Shown: positions 8,669-17,895 of the stretch, one piece after another | Layout: each line of letters opens with the position of its first letter | Position numbering within the stretch: the stretch's first letter is position 1 | Source of the DNA: Desulforapulum autotrophicum HRM2 | GTDB taxonomy: Bacteria; Desulfobacterota; Desulfobacteria; Desulfobacterales; Desulfobacteraceae | DNA length: 64,000 bases | Direction: 5' to 3' | NCBI RefSeq assembly: GCF_000020365.1 | Contig: NC_012108.1 | Location: forward strand, 1,302,001 to 1,366,000 | Made by a program: the position numbers and the translations under genes | The notes under the pieces: model-generated | What the model saw: the letters and a program-made list of their open reading frames with translations, nothing else | What the model was told of the DNA's origin: nothing | Database searches by the model: none

Positions 8669-9151
8669 ATGATTGATTATGTCCACGTCCATTCCAGGCT
8701 TCTGAATCAACTTGATGAATTTAAGCAGATGGAAAACGTCAATGCATTTGCCGCAAAAAAGGCCGATGCCATCATCAAAGCTCTGGTTGCTGGGACGAAA
8801 CCTGCAAGGGCAGGCAAACTGACCCGACACGGTGATGCCAGGATTAAAAATTGTCTGAAGTACGACCTTGGCAAGGGGTTCCGTCTTGTTTGTGTTAAGG
8901 ATGGAAGAAACTTTTATGTCCTGTTTGTGGGAAGCCATGACAGATGCGACACCTGGATGGACAAACACAGGAATTTTAAGATCCCAGGACTAATGGCAGT
9001 CATGGAACGTTTAAGGGTTAAATCAAACAGCTGTGCCAGATCTGAAATCACCCCCTGTTCTGCCCCTGAACAGTTGGGGCTCTTTCCTGAACATCAAATT
9101 CCCCAGAAAATTTTGAGATCCCTGTTCCAGGGACTTGTCAATTCTCCCTAA
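8669..9151 (+). CDS. RelE/ParE-fold-like protein
   Basis: 160 residues from ATG 8669 (GGAAGGTG upstream). The middle part, GKGFRLVCVKDGRNFYVLFVGSH, has the strand pattern seen in RelE/HigB-type ribonuclease toxins, where a basic core is followed by a hydrophobic strand ending in a G-H/D pair. A C-terminal extension of about 45 residues has no recognised motif. No antitoxin-like gene adjoins it, so a classical toxin-antitoxin pair is not supported; it may be a solitary homologue with another function. It may be cotranscribed with the HesB-like gene before it. Confidence 0.5.
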   Translation: MIDYVHVHSRLLNQLDEFKQMENVNAFAAKKADAIIKALVAGTKPARAGKLTRHGDARIKNCLKYDLGKGFRLVCVKDGRNFYVLFVGSHDRCDTWMDKHRNFKIPGLMAVMERLRVKSNSCARSEITPCSAPEQLGLFPEHQIPQKILRSLFQGLVNSP

Positions 9152-9280
9152 CCTGGGCCGGGGGGTGCTGATTTTTACCCTTGGCCGGGGGTCTAATTAA
9201 AATCCTTGATCATATGGGGTATGCTGGTATAATCAAAAATTGCATTTTGGTTTTAATAAACCCTAACTTCAGGAAAAGAT

Positions 9281-9517
9281 ATGTGCCTTGCAGTACCATC
9301 AAGGATCGTTGAGATAAAAGAAAACGTTGCTACGGTTGATGTGGACGGAGTTACAAGGGAGGCAAGCCTCATGCTTCTCGATAATGCGGCAATCGGTGAT
9401 TATGTGATTGTCCATGCCGGATTTGCCATTGAGCGCATTGATGAGGATGTTGCCCGGCAGACCCTTGAGGATATGCGGGAGATGGTCCGGTTTGTCACCA
9501 GGGATGACGAGGACTGA
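9281..9517 (+). CDS. hypC: Hydrogenase maturation chaperone HypC
   Basis: 78 residues, starting MCLAVPS, with the essential Cys at position 2 that coordinates the Fe(CN)2CO unit during [NiFe]-hydrogenase maturation and contacts the large-subunit precursor. Length and the N-terminus match the HypC/HupF family. First gene of hypC-hypF-hypD-hypE; its stop adjoins the hypF start. The 129 bases upstream are AT-rich and presumably hold the operon promoter. hypA and hypB, needed for nickel insertion, are not in the window. Confidence 0.95.
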   Translation: MCLAVPSRIVEIKENVATVDVDGVTREASLMLLDNAAIGDYVIVHAGFAIERIDEDVARQTLEDMREMVRFVTRDDED

Positions 9518-11836
9518 TTGACCCTGATGAACAGGCGGGCGGCGGTAAGGGTGGAAATTACCGGGGTTGTCCAGGGGGTCGGATTTCGGCCCTTTTTATT
9601 TCAGCTTGCAAACGCTTACGGGTTCAAGGGAGAGGTGTTGAATACGGCCCAGGGCGTGACTCTGATCCTGGAGGGTGACCCGGATAATATCGCCCCCTGC
9701 TGTAAAAAGATCAAGGAAAGCGGTCCCCCCCTGGCCATTGTTTCTACCGTCAACGTTGAACCCACAGGGGTGAGGGGGTATGATGATTTCAGAATCATTA
9801 CCAGCGCCTCGTCCAACCAGCCAAGATCTGCCCTCATTTCCCCGGATGTCTCTGTTTGCCAGGCCTGTCTTGATGAGATGAATGACCCGACAAACCGGCG
9901 CCATGGATATCCCTTTATCAACTGCACCAATTGCGGTCCCCGGTATACCATTATCAAGGACCTGCCCTATGACAGAGCCAAGACCTCCATGGCCGAATTT
10001 ACAATGTGTCCGGACTGCCAGGCAGAGTACGACGATCCCTTGAACCGCAGATTCCATGCCCAGCCCAATGCCTGTGAGGTCTGTGGTCCCCATGTCTGGC
10101 TCACTGACAACAGGGGTGTTGTCCTTTTGAACAAGGGGGCCATAACCGCCGCAGGCGAGCATTTGAACCAGGGAGCCATTGTTGCCGTAAAGGGCCTTGG
10201 CGGGTTCCACCTTGGGGTAAACGCCTTTGACGAGGCCGCTGTCATGGCCTTGCGGACCCGGAAAAACAGGCCCCACAAACCCTTTGCCCTCATGGCCAGG
10301 GATCTTGAAACCCTGAGAAAATATACAAAGGTCACCCAGCCGGAGGAGGCGCTTCTCACCGCCTTTCACCGACCCATTGTGCTCCTTGAAAAATACAAAT
10401 GCACGGACCCGGGGGGGCGGCCCCTTGCATCCGGTCTTGCCCCCGGCAACAGGCGACTTGGGATCATGCTTCCCTACACCCCCCTTCACCACCTGCTGTT
10501 TGAGACAGGGCCGGAAATGCTTGTCATGACCAGCGGTAACAGGAGCGGGCAACCCCTTTCCATTGACAATGATGATGCCCTTTCTGCCTTTGCCCACATT
10601 GCGGACTTTTTTCTTCTCCATAACCGGGAGATTTATTTCCGGGCCGACGACAGCATTGTTCAGTACCAGAAGGGCACACGATTCCTGAGGCGTTCCCGGG
10701 GGTATGCCCCCCTTCCGGTGAGTCTTAAACACAGGATTCCCCAGGTGCTTGCCTGCGGTGGCGGGCTTAAAAGTACGGTCTGTCTTGTAAAGGAGAACCG
10801 GGCTTTCTTGAGCCAGCACATCGGAGACCTTGACGATGAAAAGAGCTTTGAATTCTATAAGAAGAGCGTTGATCACCTGAAAACTATTCTTGATATAAGG
10901 CCTGGCATTGTTGCCCATGATCTCCATCCCGGGTATATGAGCACAACCTATGCCCGCGCCCTTAAAGGGGTTGAAACCATTGGCGTGCAGCACCACCATG
11001 CCCATGCCGCAGCGTGCATGGCTGAAAACGGTCTGGATGAACCGGTGGTTGCCGTCACCCTTGACGGAACAGGCCTTGGTACGGACAATACGATCTGGGG
11101 GGGTGAAATCCTCACCTGCACCCTGGACCGTTTTGAGAGAAGGGCACATCTTCTTTCGGTTCCCATGCCTGGGGGAGATAAAGCCGCCACAGAACCCTGG
11201 CGAATGGGTATTTCCTGGCTCTACCACTGCCTGGGACCTGGTGTTGCCGATCTTGATACTCCCCTTGTACGAACAATTGATCCGGAAAAAATTGCGTTTT
11301 TGATCCAGATGATGGATCGAAGGATCAACTGCCCCATGACCTCCAGCTGTGGCCGGCTTTTTGACGCCGTTGCGGCAATTCTGGGCCTTGGGCATCATGT
11401 CACATTTGAAAGCCAGGCAGCAATGGCCCTTGAAGCCCTTTCCACAGCAGAAGATGACAAGGGGTATAAGATTGATATTCAGACGGACGAGACAGGCATG
11501 CTTGTCATGGATTTTTCCCGGGCAATCCTGGGGATAGTTGACGACCTTGCTTTGGGGCTCTCCATCCCCAACCTGGGCAGTAAGTTTCACAACACCGTGG
11601 TTGACAGTTTTGTCCGGTCTGCAGCCAGGGTCGGCGAACAGGCCCACATTACCACGGCTGTGCTGAGCGGCGGTGTTTTCAACAATCGGATTATTTTAAG
11701 AAAAATGACAGACGGTCTCAGGGACCTTGGGTTTACCGTCTATTCCCACACCCGGGTTCCCTGTGGAGACGGGGGCATATCCCTTGGACAGGCAGTCGTT
11801 GCAGGTGCAATAAAAAGGATTAAAGAGGAATTTTAA
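9518..11836 (+). CDS. hypF: Carbamoyltransferase HypF
   Basis: 772 residues. HypF makes a thiocarbamate from carbamoyl phosphate that becomes the cyanide ligands of the hydrogenase iron. Domains in order: acylphosphatase (EITGVVQGVGFRPF, residues 9-22), two zinc-finger motifs of the CxxC-x18-CxxC type (about 112-190), a YrdC-like nucleotide-binding domain, and a Kae1-like domain with QHHHAHAAA metal-binding histidines. TTG 9518 directly follows the hypC stop and has GAGG at a good distance; ATG 9527 is the alternative. A long open frame on the opposite strand is a shadow of this GC-rich gene. Confidence 0.95.
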   Translation: MTLMNRRAAVRVEITGVVQGVGFRPFLFQLANAYGFKGEVLNTAQGVTLILEGDPDNIAPCCKKIKESGPPLAIVSTVNVEPTGVRGYDDFRIITSASSNQPRSALISPDVSVCQACLDEMNDPTNRRHGYPFINCTNCGPRYTIIKDLPYDRAKTSMAEFTMCPDCQAEYDDPLNRRFHAQPNACEVCGPHVWLTDNRGVVLLNKGAITAAGEHLNQGAIVAVKGLGGFHLGVNAFDEAAVMALRTRKNRPHKPFALMARDLETLRKYTKVTQPEEALLTAFHRPIVLLEKYKCTDPGGRPLASGLAPGNRRLGIMLPYTPLHHLLFETGPEMLVMTSGNRSGQPLSIDNDDALSAFAHIADFFLLHNREIYFRADDSIVQYQKGTRFLRRSRGYAPLPVSLKHRIPQVLACGGGLKSTVCLVKENRAFLSQHIGDLDDEKSFEFYKKSVDHLKTILDIRPGIVAHDLHPGYMSTTYARALKGVETIGVQHHHAHAAACMAENGLDEPVVAVTLDGTGLGTDNTIWGGEILTCTLDRFERRAHLLSVPMPGGDKAATEPWRMGISWLYHCLGPGVADLDTPLVRTIDPEKIAFLIQMMDRRINCPMTSSCGRLFDAVAAILGLGHHVTFESQAAMALEALSTAEDDKGYKIDIQTDETGMLVMDFSRAILGIVDDLALGLSIPNLGSKFHNTVVDSFVRSAARVGEQAHITTAVLSGGVFNNRIILRKMTDGLRDLGFTVYSHTRVPCGDGGISLGQAVVAGAIKRIKEEF

Positions 11837-12925
11837 ATGAGTATCAAACATGTTCATGAGTACAGGGACGGTGAGCTTGCACGACAGATCACAGGGGCCA
11901 TAAAAAAAATTGCAACCCATGACATGCGCCTCATGGAGGTGTGCGGAACCCACACCATGTCCATCTTCCGCCATGGGATACGATCGGTTCTGCCCCGGCA
12001 GATCACCCTGTTATCGGGACCGGGATGTCCAGTGTGCGTCACCTCCCAGCGGGATATTGACTGTTTTATCGCCCTTGCCTCCTTTGAAAATACCATTGTT
12101 ACTACCTTTGGCGACCTCATGCGGGTGCCGGGAACGGTATCGTCCCTTCAGCAGGAAAAGGCAAAGGGCTGTGATGTAAGGATTGTTTATTCGGTGTTTG
12201 ACGCTGTTGAGATTGCGGCACAAAATCCGGACAGGGAGGTGGTCTTCTGCGCCGTGGGGTTTGAGACAACCACCCCCACCGTGGCTGCATCCATTCTCAT
12301 GGCAGACCAGCGGCATATTTCCAATTTTTCCATCCACTCGGCCCACAAGACAACCCCTGCAGCCCTTGGTGCGCTCATGGAAACTCCAGGGGTTAAAATT
12401 GACGGGTTTCTGCTGCCCGGCCATGTGTCGGTGATTACGGGAACCAGCGGCTATAAAGAGGTGTTTGAACGTTACAGGGTACCCTCGGTCATTGCCGGAT
12501 TTGAACCGGTGGATATTTTAACGGCCGTTCTCATGCTTGCCAGACAGTATGAATCCAAGGCGCCTGCCCTTGAAAATGCCTATGCCAGGGCCGTGGCAGA
12601 GGAGGGAAACATGAAGGCAAAAGAGATCATGGCCCGGGTGTTTGAGCCCTGTGACGCAACCTGGCGGGGCATTGGCGTCATCCCCCAAAGCGGTATGGCC
12701 TTGAAGCCTGCTTTTTCCTCGTTTGACGCCCTGGGCCGTTTTGATCTTAAGGTGGTTGACAGTGGTGAGCCCAAGGGGTGTGCCTGTGGCGAGATTCTCA
12801 TGGGGCTCAGGACGCCGGAGAGTTGTCCCCTTTACAAACGTAGTTGTACCCCGGCCCATCCTGTGGGGCCGTGCATGGTTTCAAGCGAAGGTTCATGTGC
12901 CGCTTTTTACCGGTACCAGGGTTAG
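11837..12925 (+). CDS. hypD: Hydrogenase iron-ligand assembly protein HypD
   Basis: 362 residues; ATG immediately follows the hypF stop, with GAGGA upstream. HypD carries a [4Fe-4S] cluster and with HypC assembles Fe(CN)2CO. Conserved Cys motifs are visible: EVCGTHTM, GPGCPVC and the C-terminal series CACGEILMG, CPLYKRSC and GPCMVSSEGSC. Length is normal. The stop codon TAG (12923-12925) lies at the very edge of a palindromic repeat element that separates hypD from hypE, so the last residues and the stop may have been affected by its insertion. Confidence 0.95.
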   Translation: MSIKHVHEYRDGELARQITGAIKKIATHDMRLMEVCGTHTMSIFRHGIRSVLPRQITLLSGPGCPVCVTSQRDIDCFIALASFENTIVTTFGDLMRVPGTVSSLQQEKAKGCDVRIVYSVFDAVEIAAQNPDREVVFCAVGFETTTPTVAASILMADQRHISNFSIHSAHKTTPAALGALMETPGVKIDGFLLPGHVSVITGTSGYKEVFERYRVPSVIAGFEPVDILTAVLMLARQYESKAPALENAYARAVAEEGNMKAKEIMARVFEPCDATWRGIGVIPQSGMALKPAFSSFDALGRFDLKVVDSGEPKGCACGEILMGLRTPESCPLYKRSCTPAHPVGPCMVSSEGSCAAFYRYQG

Positions 12926-13083
12926 GGCCATGGAAACAATAAAATGTACCATCCAACTTGTCTTTTTACCTGCTTTCAGCGTTACGTCAATGCGCACATA
13001 TTTCAATATGCTCCCATTGACGCGCCTTGAAACCAGGCAAAAATCCGGCGTTGGTTTGGCACATTTTAAAATTTCCATGACCC
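12925..13083 (+). repeat. Palindromic element between hypD and hypE (copy A)
   Basis: About 159 bp. The ends form imperfect inverted repeats: GGGCCATGGAAA reading in from 12925 and GGGTCATGGAAA reading in from 13083 on the other strand, continuing through TAAAATGT. Exactly in the centre is a hairpin (12985-13022) with core CATATT-TC-AATATG. The centre and the adjoining 15 bases match copy B at 28811-28967 in opposite orientation. The flanks GTTAG and CTTAA are only similar, so any target duplication has decayed. Short open frames across it are not protein-like. Confidence 0.7.
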
Positions 13084-13114
13084 TTAAAAACATTTAAGAG
13101 GTGTTCATAGAAAA

Positions 13115-14125
13115 ATGAAAGAAGAGACGATCGTACTGGACCATGGCAGCGGGGGAAAGATTTCCCACGCCATGGTCGCTGACATGATTTTACCGGCCTT
13201 TGACAATCCGCTGCTGGCAAGGCTTGACGACGGGGCTGAACTTGATATCCAGGGCAGCAGGCTTGCCTTTTCAACAGACTCCTATGTGGTGGACCCCATT
13301 TTTTTCCCCGGGGGTAACATCGGGGACCTGGCCATCAACGGCACGGTCAACGACATCGCCATGTGCGGGGCAAAGCCGCTTTTTTTGAGCGTGGGACTTA
13401 TCCTTGAAGAGGGTTTTTCCACCCGGGATTTAAAGGTGATCCTTGACAGCATGGGCAAGGCTGCCAAAAAGGCCGGTGTCACGGTTGTGACTGGGGATAC
13501 CAAGGTGGTCCCCAGGGGCAAGGCGGACAAGATATTCATCAACACCTCGGGCATCGGGGTGATTCCCGACGGTGTAAATGTCTCCGGTCAGATGGCAAAA
13601 CCCGGGGATAAAATCATCATCAGCGGCACCATTGCCGACCATGGAATAACGGTCTTGAGTTCAAGGGAGGGGTTGACCTTTGATTCAAACCTTAAGACGG
13701 ACAGTGCGCCGTTGAACCACATGGTGGCAAAAATGATTGCATCGGGTGCTGATATCCATGTGTTGCGTGATCCCACCCGGGGCGGTGTCGGGACCACCCT
13801 CAACGAAATCGCCTCCCAGTCAGGGGTGGGTATGCGCATCATGGAGTCTGACCTGCCCGTAAAAAAAGAGGTTGCCGGCATCTGTGAACTCCTGGGGTTT
13901 GATCCCCTCTACCTTGCCAACGAGGGAAAGCTCCTTGCCTTTGTTCCGGCCAAGGATGCACAACGGGTGCTTGATGTCATACGAGAAGACGAGTTCGGGA
14001 TTGATGCCGCCGTCATTGGTGAGGTTGTGGCGGATGACCCTGGCCGGGTGTTTCTGGAAACCGTTATTGGCGGCTCCAGGATCATTGACATGCTCACGGG
14101 TGAACAGCTTCCCCGGATCTGTTAA
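13115..14125 (+). CDS. hypE: Hydrogenase maturation protein HypE
   Basis: 336 residues. HypE dehydrates the thiocarbamate on its C-terminal Cys to thiocyanate and passes cyanide to HypC-HypD. The C-terminus ends PRIC, the essential modified tail. N-terminal LDHGSGGKISH and the AIR-synthase-like ATP site TGDTKVV are present. The start ATG lies 31 bases beyond the palindromic element and is preceded by AAGAGG. It is separated from hypD by 189 bases, whereas the other hyp genes abut, so the element has probably been inserted within an originally compact operon. Confidence 0.95.
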   Translation: MKEETIVLDHGSGGKISHAMVADMILPAFDNPLLARLDDGAELDIQGSRLAFSTDSYVVDPIFFPGGNIGDLAINGTVNDIAMCGAKPLFLSVGLILEEGFSTRDLKVILDSMGKAAKKAGVTVVTGDTKVVPRGKADKIFINTSGIGVIPDGVNVSGQMAKPGDKIIISGTIADHGITVLSSREGLTFDSNLKTDSAPLNHMVAKMIASGADIHVLRDPTRGGVGTTLNEIASQSGVGMRIMESDLPVKKEVAGICELLGFDPLYLANEGKLLAFVPAKDAQRVLDVIREDEFGIDAAVIGEVVADDPGRVFLETVIGGSRIIDMLTGEQLPRIC

Positions 14126-14170
14126 ACGACGATTTTAAAAAAGACAACGCCATTCCCTGTGACTTGTCGT

Positions 14171-15166
14171 TTAGAATCCAAAATTTAACCCCATATGAAT
14201 ACCGAAATCAGGGCTGTTGTCCATGGTAATGATATTTTCGATAATGGAAATGTCCATGACGCTTTTTTTGCCCACTCGGAACTTGGCGCCCAGGTGAATT
14301 TCGTGGGAAGCCTTGTCAAGACCGTGGATCTTTTCAATCACGGGTGTGGAGTAAAGGTATTGGGCAAGCAGAGCCAGGTTTTCGGACAGGGTGTAGGCCA
14401 TGGCAAACAGACCGGTGAACTGCTGGTCCTTTAATTCAATAGGGCGATTTTCCCTGTCTTTTTGGTCCTTGTAAAGGGTATAACCCAAAACGCCATAGGT
14501 GTAGAAATCCTTTTGCCACTTTTTTGACAACCCGAGTCCGATACCAAGATCCATTCCTTTTTGGGGGTGGATGAGTTCTGCAGTTTGAAGCGGATACCGG
14601 GCAACCCCATAGAGATTGATTCCAGGCATGTGGGGGTTGCTGTGGTTGAAGGTATAGTTGACCAGCAGGTTCAAACCGCTGTTGTTGAGGTCGTGGGCCG
14701 AGTATTGGTGGGTCTGGGCACCTGTTGCCGGATCAAATCGGGTGATGACGGCCCTGCCATGGGCATAGTCGGCCCTGCCGTTCTGGTCAATATTCAGAAG
14801 ATCGTGGAACCCCTGGATAAAACCATCCATCTTGCCTCCAAAATAGGTGTGGGAGTCAACCATGATTGCCACTCCCAGGTTTTGGTTGAATCCGTAGCTA
14901 AACCCAAGGGTGGTGCTGAACATTTCATAATCCAGGAGGTAGCTTTTCTCTTGGGCCCAGATGTTGGTCCAGGTGGCCTGGGTAATTGCCTGGTAACCGG
15001 ATTTAATATCGCCGGGTATGACAAGGGGCAGTGTCAGTCTGAAACTCTGTGCAATGGATTGGGAACTGATGTTGAGGATACCCATTCCGTAGTTGCGGTC
15101 GGTTGAATTTTCGGCCGCACATACAGTTGTGGTCAGGCAAATCAGTAGAATTATGGATTTTTTCAT
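14171..15166 (-). CDS. Putative outer-membrane protein, DUF3187-like
   Basis: 331 residues with an N-terminal signal peptide (residues 1-18, ending VCAA). The remainder alternates polar and aromatic residues as in a beta-barrel and ends MGLNFGF, with a terminal Phe as in outer-membrane proteins recognised by the BAM machinery. The composition and the segment spacing fit the DUF3187 family of outer-membrane proteins, whose function is unknown. It is convergent to hypE; the 45 bases between contain a short inverted repeat (AACGAC/GTCGTT). No partner gene is obvious. Confidence 0.7.
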   Translation of the reverse strand: MKKSIILLICLTTTVCAAENSTDRNYGMGILNISSQSIAQSFRLTLPLVIPGDIKSGYQAITQATWTNIWAQEKSYLLDYEMFSTTLGFSYGFNQNLGVAIMVDSHTYFGGKMDGFIQGFHDLLNIDQNGRADYAHGRAVITRFDPATGAQTHQYSAHDLNNSGLNLLVNYTFNHSNPHMPGINLYGVARYPLQTAELIHPQKGMDLGIGLGLSKKWQKDFYTYGVLGYTLYKDQKDRENRPIELKDQQFTGLFAMAYTLSENLALLAQYLYSTPVIEKIHGLDKASHEIHLGAKFRVGKKSVMDISIIENIITMDNSPDFGIHMGLNFGF

Positions 15167-15192
15167 TTATCCTCTCTTTTTTCTTTTCTCCC

Positions 15193-16581
15193 TTATCCCA
15201 GGATTTTCTTTAAAAAGGATAATTTCTTCCTGTAGGGCGGGTAGAACATTGGCAAATCCAGCCATGGGGAGGATTTTAAAATTGCCTTTTTATGGGAAAA
15301 TTGTTCAAATCCTGAAAACCCGTGGTAGGCTCCCATTCCGCTCAACCCGACGCCGCCAAACGGCAGGTTGTGGTTGACAAGGTGCATAAGGCTGTTGTTG
15401 ATGCAGCCTCCACCAAACTGAATGTTGGCGGTAAGGGTGTTCTGCACTTTTCTTGAGTTGCTGAAAACATAACATGCCAGGGGATGGGCCGGAAGCTTCT
15501 CGACAATGTTGTAAATGTCATCCATGGTCTCATATTCAAGAACCGGCAGCACCGGACCAAAAATTTCTTGCTGCATGATGTCATCGTCAATGGTGACCCG
15601 GTCCATGACTGTGGGGGCAATGAACCTTTGTGACGGGTCAGAGGTTCCGCCGACCACCACCCGGGCGGGGTCGATCAGCCCCATGATTCGTTGAAAGTGG
15701 TTGTCGTTGACGATTCTGCCATAATCAGGGCTGGTAATGGCATTTTTTCCGTAGCAAAGGATGATTCGATTGGCTAATTTTTTGAGAAAGATGGATTTGA
15801 CATCGCTGTGTACAAGCAGATAGTCCGGAGCCACACAGGTCTGGCCGGCATTGATAAATTTCCCCCTGACAACTCTTCTGGCAGCAATTTCAAGGTTGGC
15901 ATCCCTGTGGACGATGCAGGGGCTTTTCCCACCAAGTTCCAGGGTGACCGGGGTCAGGTTGAGAGCCGCAGCCTGCATGACCAGACGGCCCACCCGGCTG
16001 CTGCCCGTGAAAAAGATATGGTCAAACCGTTGGGATAAAAGAATTCTGGTCTCTTCCACTTCCCCGGGTACAACCTCAACAAAGCCTGGATCAAAGTTGG
16101 TTTGAACCAGGTTGCATATGATTTCGCTTGTTCTGGGAGTCATTTCCGAAGGTTTCAGTACCACACAATTCCCTGCGGCAATGGCTGCGATTAAGGGGGC
16201 CATTGCGAGTTGAAACGGATAGTTGTAAGGGGCAATAACAAGATTGACCCCCAGGGGTGAGTAAAGGATGTTACTGGTTCCGGGCTGGGCAAGAAGAGCG
16301 GTTTTGACCCGCCTGGGACGCATCCAGTCCTTGAGGTGTTTGAGTGTCAGGGCGATCTCATTGAGGCAGATGCCGGTTTCTGTTGCATAGGCTTCAAATT
16401 CGGGCTTGCCAAGATCTTGTTTAAGGGCTCTGTGTATCCTGGCTTCATGGGTTTTGATGGCGTACCCCAGGCGTTCCAAGTGTTTCTTTCTGAATTCATA
16501 GCCCTGTGTAACCCGGGTTCGGAAAAAATTGTGCTGGTTGTCAACAAGGGCTTTTATTGTGCTGTTTTGGATGACGGACAT
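15193..16581 (-). CDS. Aldehyde dehydrogenase, class 3-like
   Basis: 462 residues from ATG 16581 (GGAAGA upstream); a start at 16632 is possible but its ribosome binding site abuts the codon. NAD(P)-dependent oxidation of a fatty or aromatic aldehyde to the acid is the family reaction. Visible: the substrate loop APYNYPFQLA, cofactor site FFTGSSRVG, catalytic Glu in TLELGGKSP and catalytic Cys in NAGQTCVAPDY. The short length and a hydrophobic/basic C-terminus (PPYRKKLSFLKKILG) resemble membrane-associated class 3 enzymes. Stands alone; natural substrate not determinable. Confidence 0.9.
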   Translation of the reverse strand: MSVIQNSTIKALVDNQHNFFRTRVTQGYEFRKKHLERLGYAIKTHEARIHRALKQDLGKPEFEAYATETGICLNEIALTLKHLKDWMRPRRVKTALLAQPGTSNILYSPLGVNLVIAPYNYPFQLAMAPLIAAIAAGNCVVLKPSEMTPRTSEIICNLVQTNFDPGFVEVVPGEVEETRILLSQRFDHIFFTGSSRVGRLVMQAAALNLTPVTLELGGKSPCIVHRDANLEIAARRVVRGKFINAGQTCVAPDYLLVHSDVKSIFLKKLANRIILCYGKNAITSPDYGRIVNDNHFQRIMGLIDPARVVVGGTSDPSQRFIAPTVMDRVTIDDDIMQQEIFGPVLPVLEYETMDDIYNIVEKLPAHPLACYVFSNSRKVQNTLTANIQFGGGCINNSLMHLVNHNLPFGGVGLSGMGAYHGFSGFEQFSHKKAILKSSPWLDLPMFYPPYRKKLSFLKKILG

Positions 16582-16746
16582 GGGATCTTCCAAATTTGGT
16601 TTAAAATTGATTTTATTCAACGAATCTAACATTCCCCTGTTGAAAAAATAAAGGGAAAAGGTGAGATTTGGGCAATAATACTTAACCAGATTGATTTTTT
16701 CCCATGGGCAGGTTAAAAAAGTTGGGTTGGATTTAGACTCGTGTAA

Positions 16747-17120
16747 AATGGTGGCAACTATCCCATGGAAACCTTTTCGTGGAACGAGGTCAATGCTTTT
16801 GCAAAAAAGCTGAATCAAACCTCTTCCCTAAAGAATTCAGGTTGCCCACGGAAGCCGAATGGGAGTATGCTGCCTCCAGTGGTGGAAAGGATTATCCCCA
16901 GGCGTGCAGGGATGATATCAATGCCGTTGCCTGGTATGATGCAAACAGCGGGGGGCCTCCATGAATTCGGTACCCGGGAGCCCAATGGGTTTGCCTTGTA
17001 TGACATGGCGGAAATGTGTGGGATTGGTGCTGGTGACGGGGCTGTTCGTCCTGGCAGTGGATCTTGCCGGAAAGCTTGGGACCTTGAAAGCCGGATGGGG
17101 TCTCGGGCATACAGGAGGAT
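16747..17120 (+). pseudogene. Decayed formylglycine-generating-enzyme (SUMF1/EgtB-type) gene
   Basis: Fragments of one protein appear in shifting frames. The first frame gives NYPMETFSWNEVNAFAKKLN. From about 16815 a second frame gives KEFRLPTEAEWEYAAS and INAVAWYDANSGG. The first frame then resumes with HEFGTREPNGFALYDMA. Inserting one base near 17010 would restore AGNVWDWCW. These are in-order motifs of the FGE-sulfatase domain (SWNEAxxF, RLPTEAEWEYAA, PNxxGLYDMxGNVWEW). At least three frameshifts and a missing N-terminus show it is dead. Remnant coding continues up to the thioredoxin gene. Confidence 0.75.
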
Positions 17121-17123
17121 AAA

Positions 17124-17570
17124 ATGGCGGAAAGTGTAATAGTTGTTTGCGACAGCTGCGGTACTAAAAACAGGATCCCCCGGGATCGAATTGACCAGGG
17201 GCCCCTTTGCGGTCGCTGTAAGCAACCCCTTGGCAGGGAGCAGATATTTACGGCACCCGTGACGGCAACGGACCAGACGTTTGACCAGGAGGTCCTGGCC
17301 CACAGGGGTGGGGTGATCGTGGATTTCTGGGCATCCTGGTGCGGTCATTGTAAAACCATGGAGCCGGTGCTCTCGGGCCTTGCAAAGGCCTATGCCGGAA
17401 GGATCAAAATCGTTAAGGTCAATGTGGATGAAAATGCTTCAACAGCAGCCCGGTATCGAATCATGAGCCTTCCAAGTCTGGTCTTTTTCAAGGCCGGAAA
17501 GGTCGTTGATTCCACGGTGGGAGCCCTTTCCCGGGGAGAGATTGAAACCCGGCTCAAACCGCTGTTGTGA
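17124..17570 (+). CDS. Thioredoxin 2-like protein with N-terminal zinc ribbon
   Basis: 148 residues, ATG 17124 preceded by GGAGG. Two CxxC pairs in the first 35 residues (CDSC and CGRC) form the zinc ribbon typical of TrxC. The thioredoxin domain follows from about residue 48, with active site WCGHC instead of the usual WCGPC and the cis-Pro loop MSLPSL. The His variant is found in disulfide isomerases and raises the redox potential, so this protein may be less reducing than ordinary thioredoxin. Monocistronic; a 10-bp stem (17608-17617 with 17640-17649) follows as a likely terminator. Confidence 0.9.
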   Translation: MAESVIVVCDSCGTKNRIPRDRIDQGPLCGRCKQPLGREQIFTAPVTATDQTFDQEVLAHRGGVIVDFWASWCGHCKTMEPVLSGLAKAYAGRIKIVKVNVDENASTAARYRIMSLPSLVFFKAGKVVDSTVGALSRGEIETRLKPLL

Positions 17571-17895
17571 TATGGGAACGAATTTGACGTCTGTTCCAGA
17601 GGAGGGGAAATGGCAGATTATTCAGCGTCCATGGTGACCTCTGCCATTTAATCTGCTTCGGGCAATACCTGTTCCCGTTCACCCCTGTTATCGGCGTTTA
17701 TTTTTTGTCGTACCAGTCAGAAAGCTAACCCCACAGGTCGACCGTCTAGCTTGAGCAATGACGGGCGCCATTGGCCTATAGGCTAAAAAAGTGTTGACTC
17801 TGGTTTGAAATGGCGTTATACGCTCCTCCTGCCAGAACGGTATGGCCGATTCTGATCTGATTTAACGTAACGTTTTTTATAATGGTAAAATCCCA
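17571..17895. other. Intergenic region
   Basis: No gene is seen. It contains a hairpin AAATGGCAGA/TCTGCCATTT (17608-17617 and 17640-17649), likely the thioredoxin terminator, and near 17850-17890 an AT-rich segment likely to contain the promoter of the YitT gene. No known riboswitch was recognised. Confidence 0.5.

Noticed and set aside
8669-9151. Complete RelE-type toxin-antitoxin operon
   Set aside because: No antitoxin-like gene adjoins it; the upstream neighbour is a HesB-like protein.
9596-11647. 683-codon open frame on the minus strand opposite hypF
   Set aside because: It is antisense to a fully recognisable hypF with all domains; it arises from codon bias and has no motifs.
16962-16964. 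TGA in the formylglycine-enzyme remnant as another Sec codon
   Set aside because: The protein continues in a different frame after it, and two further frameshifts are present, so this is a decayed gene.
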